DNA of 64,000 nucleotides from Bdellovibrionales bacterium (GTDB lineage: Bacteria > Bdellovibrionota > UBA1018), in assembly GCA_016786465.1 (NCBI GenBank), contig JAEUWC010000030.1, positions 248,001 through 312,000 of the forward strand, given 5' to 3'. The notes under the pieces were generated by a model that was given only the letters and a program-made list of their open reading frames with translations, ran no database searches and was not told the DNA's origin. Positions 26,520-33,784 of the stretch are shown piece by piece (position 1 is the stretch's first letter; every line of letters starts with the position of its first letter). The translations under genes and the position numbers were made by a program.

Positions 26520-26548
26520 TTGACACGTTATGTCGGACAAGCTAGGTT
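26520..26548 (+). promoter_or_regulatory. Candidate sigma70-type promoter
   Basis: A perfect TTGACA (26520-26525) is followed after 17 bases by TAGGTT (26543-26548), 41 bases before the ATG at 26590. Confidence 0.5.
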
Positions 26549-26589
26549 CGCTCAACTTTTAGGGAATCAAAAGGGAACGGGGTCCACAA

Positions 26590-27036
26590 ATGAAGTCTTT
26601 TGTACTGATTTTTTTGGTCGTCATTGCAACTCAGATGGGTCTGACCCAGGCGGGACCGGTCAATGCCACATTGTCGCATGATGGCTTGCCTTACGACGGT
26701 ACGCTGGTCGAATTTAAGTTCGAGTTCGACACGGTTCTTAAACTTTACAACCTGGTCCAGTACGAAACTTTCTACGATCGCGTCCAAGGAAAGAAAGTGA
26801 CCCAAGGCCCAGTCACTGTTTGGGAAGGTCTAGATTGCCTAATTACTCCGCAATCGATTTATTGTTCTGCTGACGATCGCCCCAGTGACGGCGTGCTGGT
26901 GGAATACACGATTGCTTCGGATGGCGCCGGAACTTACCGCCTAGACGAAAAGACCACGGCCTGGTCCCGCCAGCTGGACAAAGAAGTCGTCCAATCCCGT
27001 GTGGTCGGCGAATACCTTAATCTTTCAACCTATTAG
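26590..27036 (+). CDS. Small secreted protein of unknown function
   Basis: A 148-residue protein with a signal peptide (MKSFVLIFLVVIATQMGLTQAG) and a mostly beta mature part. It has one Cys pair (LDCLITPQSIYC). No family recognised. It has its own promoter and a strong terminator seven bases after the stop, so it is a monocistronic unit. Confidence 0.78.
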   Translation: MKSFVLIFLVVIATQMGLTQAGPVNATLSHDGLPYDGTLVEFKFEFDTVLKLYNLVQYETFYDRVQGKKVTQGPVTVWEGLDCLITPQSIYCSADDRPSDGVLVEYTIASDGAGTYRLDEKTTAWSRQLDKEVVQSRVVGEYLNLSTY

Positions 27037-27042
27037 GCCGAT

Positions 27043-27069
27043 ACGGGTTCCATGACGAACCCGTTTTTT
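27043..27069 (+). terminator. Rho-independent terminator
   Basis: ACGGGTTC (27043-27050) pairs with GAACCCGT (27057-27064) around CATGAC, followed by six T (27064-27069). The loop holds the ATG of the small ORF at 27052. Confidence 0.85.
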
Positions 27070-27240
27070 GGCTTCCTGGCTTTTCTGGTGACCTCGACTT
27101 TAAGCATTGCGGCGCTGACCCTATCTTGGGCGCAGCAAGAACGCTCGCAAGACATCACCGACCAGGAATTGAAGACCGAATCTCGAAATCAAAAGCACAC
27201 TTCGACACATCTGAATGTGAAGCAGCGTCAGATCAATTAA
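27052..27240 (+). CDS. Possible small membrane or secreted protein, start inside a terminator
   Basis: A 62-residue frame with an N-terminal hydrophobic stretch (FFGFLAFLVTSTLSIAALTLSW) and a hydrophilic, Gln/Lys-rich tail. Third-position bases look like those of neighbouring genes. The stop overlaps the convergent gene by four bases, as real genes here often do. Against it, the ATG lies in the loop of the terminator for the preceding gene and there is no normal ribosome site. It would be made only by read-through or from an unseen promoter. Confidence 0.4.
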   Translation: MTNPFFGFLAFLVTSTLSIAALTLSWAQQERSQDITDQELKTESRNQKHTSTHLNVKQRQIN

Positions 27241-28694
27241 AATGGAACGGATATTCCGGTAGTCGTGCTGAAAAGCGAAAACCGATTCGCGGTTTCTTTA
27301 TCGGTTGCCTGGATTTTTGCGACATCAAGTGTCCAAATCATCGGTCGCTTGAACGCCTGAAAACCTAGTCCACCACCGATGGCCCATTCTAAATTGGAAG
27401 CCCGCATTTGGGTGATGCTCTTTGCGATCGGGCTGATTTTCGCATAAGCAAAGTGATTTAAATTTTTCGAAGACGGAAATCGAAGCACTGCAAAGAACTG
27501 TGGTCCGGCAAGCGAAGTCACGCCGTATTCAGTTTGACCCAGCGTCGTCCAGACGTACCACCCGCCGAAGAAGGAAATCCGCGCGCCCAAGAATCGAAAC
27601 CGGGGTGGAAGGACGTATCCCAAACGCATATTGAAACCCGCATAGTAACTTGCGGGAATACCCGCGGGGTCGCGCTTCAGTATGTAGGGATACAAGGTTG
27701 AAAAAAGATTTCCCGCAATCAGCCATTTGTCGCGCACAAGTGCGTAAGATCCCGAAAATTTCCCAGTCAAGGCCAGCTGTGAGATCGAAAGCTGCGCAAG
27801 CGGATTGGGTTCGCGGTAATCCAAATAGGAAATTCCCAGCCCCGCGTCGAAATTCCAACGCGGACCCGGGTCGCCGTAACTGATTTCAAAAGCAACAGGA
27901 AGAGTCTTCAAGCGGGCTTCAGAAAGAATGAATTTGGAAATGACCACTTTTTCGCCCGTGTTTTTCAGCGGCGGTATCCGAACTCGCCACTTCATCGAGG
28001 CAGGGCCATTCCCTGTGGCTTCCGTGCGAGTCGTCGATGCCTGGTGGGTCAAAGTGTCGATGGATGTGAACTGACTTAGATTCTTTGGGTAGACCAGTTG
28101 AATTTCAAAAACGCCAGGAGCGTTTGCAACTGGCGCACATTCAAACCGAAGGAAAAGTGGCGTGATTCCAGACATTCGGTCCATGTGAAAACTTAAGCCT
28201 GCTTGTTTGCATCGGTTGTCGGTTTTGATCCAAGGTTCGGTGGGTTCGATTGAAACCAAGTAGGAATCCTTCAAGCCAAGAAAGTTCACGTTCGGAGTGT
28301 GCGTCAGTATGGAAAGTCGGCCAGTCTTCCGATTCAGCATTTCAGCTTTGGGAAGCTGAATATCGCTTTGAGTTTCTGGCCGCAGATCGATGAAGACTGC
28401 GACCCCATCGCGGTCCCCATGAAATGGGTAAGCGATTCCCTTAAAATCTAAGTCGATAACCGCGCCGTCTTTTTTCACGATCTTGACTGAAACGGCGGAT
28501 CGGTCGGGACGAATTCTTTCTTGCGGAAGTTCAGGAAACTGCGGGGTCTTGAGATTTTGGGCAAGGCAGATGGTTGCCGCGATCAAGTTTACGAAGAATG
28601 CCGACACAACGACTAAAGTAGAAAGTCGTACAAAAGTCACAAACGCAGAAAATTCTTTAAATTCGTAGCGTTGAACCCCCTTGCATCCATGCAT
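27237..28694 (-). CDS. Large secreted protein, C-terminal half probably an outer-membrane beta barrel
   Basis: A 485-residue protein with a long N terminus leading to a hydrophobic stretch (STLVVVSAFFVNLIAATICLA) that looks like a signal peptide. The first half is beta-rich with one Cys pair (NRCKQAG, RFECAPV). The second half alternates aromatic strands (WNFDAGLGISYLDY, FSGSYALVRDKWLIAGNLF, ARISFFGGWYVW, AIGGGLGFQAF) and ends in Phe, as barrels do. A GTG at 28640 would give a more ordinary signal peptide and may be the true start. Function unknown. Confidence 0.75.
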   Translation of the reverse strand: MHGCKGVQRYEFKEFSAFVTFVRLSTLVVVSAFFVNLIAATICLAQNLKTPQFPELPQERIRPDRSAVSVKIVKKDGAVIDLDFKGIAYPFHGDRDGVAVFIDLRPETQSDIQLPKAEMLNRKTGRLSILTHTPNVNFLGLKDSYLVSIEPTEPWIKTDNRCKQAGLSFHMDRMSGITPLFLRFECAPVANAPGVFEIQLVYPKNLSQFTSIDTLTHQASTTRTEATGNGPASMKWRVRIPPLKNTGEKVVISKFILSEARLKTLPVAFEISYGDPGPRWNFDAGLGISYLDYREPNPLAQLSISQLALTGKFSGSYALVRDKWLIAGNLFSTLYPYILKRDPAGIPASYYAGFNMRLGYVLPPRFRFLGARISFFGGWYVWTTLGQTEYGVTSLAGPQFFAVLRFPSSKNLNHFAYAKISPIAKSITQMRASNLEWAIGGGLGFQAFKRPMIWTLDVAKIQATDKETANRFSLFSTTTGISVPF

Positions 28695-28788
28695 TCCGGA
28701 TCATCTTAACAGTTTGCGGTTTAAAATGACACATTTAGGGATTCCTAGAGCGATGAGAAACTTAAAGGAAGGGAAACTGCGTATCAAC

Positions 28789-31700
28789 ATGGTCTGGACT
28801 TGGGGGGTAATTTCAAAAAGCCGTTGGCTTGAGCGTGCCGTATTGGCATCGCTAGTTGCCTTCCTTGGCGTTCACGGTTCGGGTTGCGGTGTAAAAATGA
28901 AACGCGACCTAAGCCGGCTCAGTACACCCGCACTTCCAGTTACGGTTCCACCCGCTCCGATTGTTTCATTGACTTCATTCACCGGTGGACAGCGTGTCGC
29001 GGGTTCGCAAGTAGTCTCGTTGACCTGGTCGACGATTGAATCCAATCCGGCTTTGAATCCTGTGACGTTGGAATACTCGGTAAACAGCGGTTCGACCTGG
29101 ACGACGATCGCAACCGCCGAAGCAGATGATGGAACTTACAGTTGGACAACCCCGTCGATTGACTTCACTGCAATGCGCGTTCGCGTGACGGTGGTCAATG
29201 CCTTGGGCGGAGTCGGTTCGGATTCATCAGCTTCTGACTTTGAGATCGATTCGACAGGACCGACCATCACTTTGACTTCATTGTCGGGCGGCACCATCGT
29301 GGGTAACGGTACATCCCCTGCGATCACTTGGAACTGCACGGCGACCGATCTGGCGGTGAATCCGGTGGCTATTGAATATTCTAGAAACGGCGGGCCCTGG
29401 ACTAGTCTGGTCGCTGCGACACCTAACGACGGAACGCATACATGGAACGTTCCCGGTGGAGACGCGGACGGTACCACTTATCGATTTCGAATCAGTGCAG
29501 TTGACGATTTAGGAAACGTTGGAACACAGACCGGCACGAACAATACTGTCGATTCTGCAGGCCCAAGTTTCACCGCTTCATCGTTTGTGATCAACGGCGG
29601 TGCAACGACGACGAACAACAACACCTTGAGCATTTCCGTCCAAGCAGTCGATACCTTCAGCCCGGTTGAATCCATCTGTTTCAAAGATTCAAATACCGCA
29701 CCGACGGCAACAGACGCCTGCTGGGTCGCAGTGAATATTTACGGCGGCACAGCGGCAACAACCGTTAACTTGACCAGCGCAAGTTTCACGACCGAATACC
29801 TTCCCGGACTTTACGACCTTTACGTTTGGGGCAAAGACAACTTGGGTCATATTTCATCTTTGACCGCCGCTGGGGCGGGTACGAACGCGCAGGACAAACG
29901 CTCCATCACATTCGACCCTGGAATCGCTGGTGTAGTATCAGACGTGGTCGTTGCGAATACCGATACTCCGTCAAGCCCTGCGACCTACGCAGAACTGACG
30001 GCTCCCAGCGGGACTTCTGTCTATATCAAGTGGAAGATCACGGATGATGAAGCAATCCCTTCTGCAAGTGTCGCGCTGTACTACACAACGGATGAAGTAA
30101 ACTTTACGACGATCGTTACAGGACTGGATAATTCTGCCGGTGCGGGTTGCACCCTAACCGGTACGGCAACTGGATGCTATCGCTGGACCAGTGGTTCGCC
30201 GACGAATTCATACTATCGAATTCGTGTTGGCTTTACCGACGCTGATGGAATTATCACTTATGGATCGGGTTCTTTCTTGAATGCGGGCAATTTTCGCTTG
30301 ATTGCCGGAAACACGGATAACGGCTCGGGGGGATCCGCCGCGTCTTCGTTCTTTTTCACGGGTGCTGATCAAGCTAGCGGGATCCCAGACAAGAAAGTCA
30401 TGGTCGTCGCGAACGACGGATCTATTTATTTCAAAGACAAACTTCGTGGAATTTTGAAGATCGATCCCGCCACGAAGACGGTATCGACCTATATTCCACA
30501 GACGGGCACTTCGACCGGCGACGGCGGACTGGCCACTGCGGCGACCCTTCGGGACGCTGCCATGATTTCGCTTGATTATCAGAACCGACTGCTGATCTGG
30601 GATCATAACCGAATTCGTCGGGTGGACTTGGGAACGGGAATCATCACAACCTTTATTGGCGGCGGGGCATCGACGGCCGATACCGTTGCAACACCAACAA
30701 ACCTTTCGCTGGTCGCACTGACCCCGGCCCTTCGTGCCAACTATCAGTTTGGTTCGACGATGCTTCTTGACCCGCTTCCAAACGGTGATCTTTACTTTCG
30801 ATCGGAACAAAACTGGAACACGTTTTCTGTTTCCGGTGCCCGTATTCGTAAGTACACCGCTTCGACTGGACAGATCACTTCCATCTATCCATCCGGAACG
30901 GGTGCCGAAGGGGATTCGGTTCGAAACCTGGCGTTGGGCGACTTAATGGCAATTGGATTAGCGTTTGATCCAACCACTTCGGTCGTAACAACAATGGCGG
31001 CTGTAGTGGCCGATTTTTCGACAACTTATTTCAACTTTGCCGGTGTGGGTTTGAATCCGACGACCGGCGTATCGCTGGGTGCGACTGGGCCGCATCCACC
31101 GTCCTTGCATACAAGCTATTCGTACGCGATCAGCTATGTGCCCGGGCGAGATGGCAAACTTTACTTTTGGTACGGTAGACCCAATTCGGCAATTCGTGTC
31201 TACAATTCAGGAAGCAATACCTGGACAACGATCAGTGCAGGAACCAAGGGCTTTTGTGCGGACGGATCTACCGTCTTGACCTGTAATCTTCGCATAGATG
31301 ACCTTTTTGTTAGCGCGACGGGCAGAATATACCTGGTCGACAACAATATGATCCGGGTGATTGATAAGACCGGAAAGATTCAAACCATTTTTGGTCAATC
31401 GTATTTCGGCGGGAATGGTGGCCTTGCATCTTCGATTCGACTTTCCGATGCGGACTGGATTGAACAAAGAAACGACGGACGTCTGATCTTCCCCGACTAT
31501 GATTCAGAACAGCTTTGGGAAATGACCATTGGTGGAACGATCAACAAGATTGCGGGAAATGGGGTCCTAAGTGGTCCATCATATGCAGTTTTGGCAACAA
31601 ACACTGGGATGAACTACGAACAGTACTACGGTGGAATGGCGATCGATCCTGCATCTGGGGACGTCTACCTTCCTGATGGAGAAGTCAATCGACTGAATCG

Positions 31701-32421
31701 TGGTACAGGTCGTTGGGAAAACTTCATTGACGATGCGTCTGGAACTCTTTGTTACAATGATCCTGCATCCGATGGAACCGCACTGATGAAGTTTACTGGG
31801 ACGTCAAACGGTACCTATCAATGCGACGGTGCGTCTTCTTACATTATTGGATCTGACGGAACCAACTTGGTTCTGGCCATTCAAAGTTACTTCGGGGCAC
31901 AGAATCACCATCCTTTTCACAAAATCTATAGCATGGCGACAAAGGTGCAGACCCACTTTGCTGGCGGAAACATCAGCGGGATCAGCAATCCCAATACAGG
32001 TTGGTGCGCGGATGGTTCGAACGTTGACACCTGTACGAATATCATTTTGGGAAGCAGAACCCAGCGCAGTACCTGGGACGCCGCCAACACGCGTTGGTTG
32101 ATGGCCGCAAATACAAGCAACGTGATCAAGGCCTTGCCCGTCGGTGGGACAATATCGACGTACACCAGCACAACAGCTGCGCACGACATTCAGGGTTTTG
32201 CGGTACGCTTCGGAACACCTGACCAAGTCTATTACTGCAATGCCGTTGACGGTCTTCTTTATCGAAAGACGGTAGGCGGTGCGACGGTTAATCTTCCGTT
32301 CGGGACATCGTCAGTGGTTTGTAGCAGTAAAACCGTTTCATGGGACGCCGCGCGTTCGACCGTCATTTTTGGCGTGACTCAAAATGGCTTGGGCGGAGTA
32401 GCTGAATACTATGATCCATAG
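28789..32421 (+). CDS. Very large lipoprotein with Ig-like repeats and NHL-type beta propeller
   Basis: About 1210 residues. The lipobox VHGSGC lies at the end of a 33-residue signal sequence. Two or three Ig/fibronectin-like repeats follow, with recurring LTWSTIESNPALNPVTLEYSV and ITWNCTATDLAVNPVAIEYS. The rest reads as propeller blades of the NHL/SMP-30 kind (GSIYFKDKLRGILKID, NRLLIWDHNRIRRVD, GRIYLVDNNMIRVID, GRLIFPDYDSEQLWEM) with a repeated Ala-Gly-Asn-Gly pattern. It is probably a surface adhesion or recognition protein. The start is uncertain: ATG 28789 gives the best signal peptide and has a distant AAGGAAGGG, while ATG 28753 would add 12 residues. Confidence 0.83.
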   Translation: MVWTWGVISKSRWLERAVLASLVAFLGVHGSGCGVKMKRDLSRLSTPALPVTVPPAPIVSLTSFTGGQRVAGSQVVSLTWSTIESNPALNPVTLEYSVNSGSTWTTIATAEADDGTYSWTTPSIDFTAMRVRVTVVNALGGVGSDSSASDFEIDSTGPTITLTSLSGGTIVGNGTSPAITWNCTATDLAVNPVAIEYSRNGGPWTSLVAATPNDGTHTWNVPGGDADGTTYRFRISAVDDLGNVGTQTGTNNTVDSAGPSFTASSFVINGGATTTNNNTLSISVQAVDTFSPVESICFKDSNTAPTATDACWVAVNIYGGTAATTVNLTSASFTTEYLPGLYDLYVWGKDNLGHISSLTAAGAGTNAQDKRSITFDPGIAGVVSDVVVANTDTPSSPATYAELTAPSGTSVYIKWKITDDEAIPSASVALYYTTDEVNFTTIVTGLDNSAGAGCTLTGTATGCYRWTSGSPTNSYYRIRVGFTDADGIITYGSGSFLNAGNFRLIAGNTDNGSGGSAASSFFFTGADQASGIPDKKVMVVANDGSIYFKDKLRGILKIDPATKTVSTYIPQTGTSTGDGGLATAATLRDAAMISLDYQNRLLIWDHNRIRRVDLGTGIITTFIGGGASTADTVATPTNLSLVALTPALRANYQFGSTMLLDPLPNGDLYFRSEQNWNTFSVSGARIRKYTASTGQITSIYPSGTGAEGDSVRNLALGDLMAIGLAFDPTTSVVTTMAAVVADFSTTYFNFAGVGLNPTTGVSLGATGPHPPSLHTSYSYAISYVPGRDGKLYFWYGRPNSAIRVYNSGSNTWTTISAGTKGFCADGSTVLTCNLRIDDLFVSATGRIYLVDNNMIRVIDKTGKIQTIFGQSYFGGNGGLASSIRLSDADWIEQRNDGRLIFPDYDSEQLWEMTIGGTINKIAGNGVLSGPSYAVLATNTGMNYEQYYGGMAIDPASGDVYLPDGEVNRLNRGTGRWENFIDDASGTLCYNDPASDGTALMKFTGTSNGTYQCDGASSYIIGSDGTNLVLAIQSYFGAQNHHPFHKIYSMATKVQTHFAGGNISGISNPNTGWCADGSNVDTCTNIILGSRTQRSTWDAANTRWLMAANTSNVIKALPVGGTISTYTSTTAAHDIQGFAVRFGTPDQVYYCNAVDGLLYRKTVGGATVNLPFGTSSVVCSSKTVSWDAARSTVIFGVTQNGLGGVAEYYDP

Positions 32422-32434
32422 TAACGTTTGCAAC

Positions 32435-32863
32435 ATGAAGAAAAATATCTTGTTGGTGGTGGCATTGGCAGCAGTCGCAACTTTTTTTCCAAGTGTGAAT
32501 TCTTTCGCCGCAGCGGTCGATTGTGACAAAGAAGAAACTTTTCCCTTAATTTCAAAATCAGATCTGAAGAAGGAACTGGATTCGAAGGTCAAGCCGATGG
32601 TGGTCGACGTGAATAGCGAATCGCGTTTCAAAGAAGGACACGTTGGCGGAAAAGAAACTTTCCACTTCGGGACTCAGGGTAAGGAATTCAAGACTGCGCT
32701 CGAGAAAATGAAAGCTGAAAAGAAGACGGATGCATTGATTGTCGCCTATTGTGGCGGGCCTCAGTGCACGGCCTGGCATAAGGCAGCTAAGGAAGCCTGC
32801 AAAATGGGCTTTACGAACGTTAAGCATTTCAAAGACGGAATTTCGGGTTGGGAAAAGAACTAA
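32435..32863 (+). CDS. Secreted rhodanese-like protein
   Basis: A 142-residue rhodanese-domain protein with a signal peptide (MKKNILLVVALAAVATFFPSV). Family features are the DLKKELDSKVKPMVVDVNSE entry, GHVGG, and the active-site loop YCGGPQCTAW with a Cys at the usual position, ending in KHFKDGISGWEKN, a standard rhodanese end. It would act as a periplasmic sulfur transferase or a redox-related Cys protein; the second Cys in CGGPQC is suggestive of the latter. The esterase gene starts inside its 3' end (16-base overlap). Confidence 0.87.
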   Translation: MKKNILLVVALAAVATFFPSVNSFAAAVDCDKEETFPLISKSDLKKELDSKVKPMVVDVNSESRFKEGHVGGKETFHFGTQGKEFKTALEKMKAEKKTDALIVAYCGGPQCTAWHKAAKEACKMGFTNVKHFKDGISGWEKN

Positions 32864-33717
32864 AGATTCTAGCTTTACTTTCGGTTTTCTGTGCGGGGAT
32901 CGCTTTTGCAGCGCCCCCCGCACGGGATCCCGATTCGATTTACTTTCCAAAAAATTACCAAACTGAACCGAACCGGAAGTGGCCCTTGGTGGTCCTGCTT
33001 CACGGTTATAAAGTCAGCGGAAAGTTTCAAAAGAAGTACTTTCGAATTTCGCAGCAGCAGATCAATAAAAGGGGCTTCATTCTATTGATCCCTGGTACCA
33101 CGTACGATCAAAAAGGTTTCCGCTTTTGGAATGCCATGGACTATTGCTGCGATCATTTTGGTTCGGGCGTTGACGATGTGGGCTACCTTCGAGCCACGGT
33201 TCAAAAGGCAATCGCACAGTACAACGTCGATCCCTCGCGCGTGTCGGTTCTGGGACACTCGAACGGCGGTTTCATGATGCATCGAATGATCTGCGATCAT
33301 GCGGATCTTTTTTCTTCGGCAGTGAGTCTAGCTGGCGCAAGTTATCGTGATCTGAACCAGTGTAAACCTTCATCGCCAGTGGCGTTGATGATGATTCAAG
33401 GAAAGAAAGACTGGCGGGTTCCTTTTGAAGGGATGAATGAAAAGACTTTGCAAAAGCGCTTAAAGAAACGGGAAGGAATTTACCCCTATTCTTCAAACGA
33501 AGCCTTAGTCCGTTTCCCTGGGGTTGAAGAAACCACCCGATATTGGGCCCTTAAGAATGGGTGCAGCGGAAAAGATGGACCAGAACACTATCAAGACGGC
33601 TGTAAACGTGGAGCGGAAGTGGTCATGGACGTTCATCCAGCCTGGGGCCATGTGCCCCTGATTCTGCCTGGGATGCGGGACAAGATTCTGGATTTCTTGT
33701 TGTGTCATTCAAAATAG
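32848..33717 (+). CDS. Secreted alpha/beta hydrolase, LpqC/polyhydroxybutyrate depolymerase or feruloyl-esterase type
   Basis: A 289-residue secreted esterase. After a signal peptide (ILALLSVFCAGIAFA) come VVLLHGYKVSG (oxyanion region), the nucleophile GHSNGGFM and AYGH-like HPAWGHVPL with the catalytic His. WNAMDYCC and DVGYLRATV are typical of the LpqC/PHB depolymerase family. The start is a TTG at 32848 inside the rhodanese gene; no ATG or GTG is placed to give a signal peptide. Translational coupling to the rhodanese is therefore likely. Confidence 0.85.
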   Translation: MGKELKILALLSVFCAGIAFAAPPARDPDSIYFPKNYQTEPNRKWPLVVLLHGYKVSGKFQKKYFRISQQQINKRGFILLIPGTTYDQKGFRFWNAMDYCCDHFGSGVDDVGYLRATVQKAIAQYNVDPSRVSVLGHSNGGFMMHRMICDHADLFSSAVSLAGASYRDLNQCKPSSPVALMMIQGKKDWRVPFEGMNEKTLQKRLKKREGIYPYSSNEALVRFPGVEETTRYWALKNGCSGKDGPEHYQDGCKRGAEVVMDVHPAWGHVPLILPGMRDKILDFLLCHSK

Positions 33718-33718
33718 C

Positions 33719-33732
33719 GTCAGACATCTGAC
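33719..33732. promoter_or_regulatory. Inverted repeat upstream of thrA, possible operator
   Basis: GTCAGA-CA-TCTGAC, two perfect six-base arms around a two-base spacer, lies 52 bases before the thrA ATG. A TGCCA...TGGCA stem (33733-33754) and a run of eight T (33760-33767) follow. This could mark an operator, a weak terminator of the esterase, or both. Confidence 0.3.
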
Positions 33733-33784
33733 TGCCATCGTGTTTTGCCTGGCACCTGGTTTTTTTTCCCCTTAAACTGTTCTG

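Noticed and set aside
30208-30810. 200-residue minus-strand frame in the large lipoprotein gene
   Set aside because: Antisense shadow of Ig/propeller coding sequence, no signal or domain.
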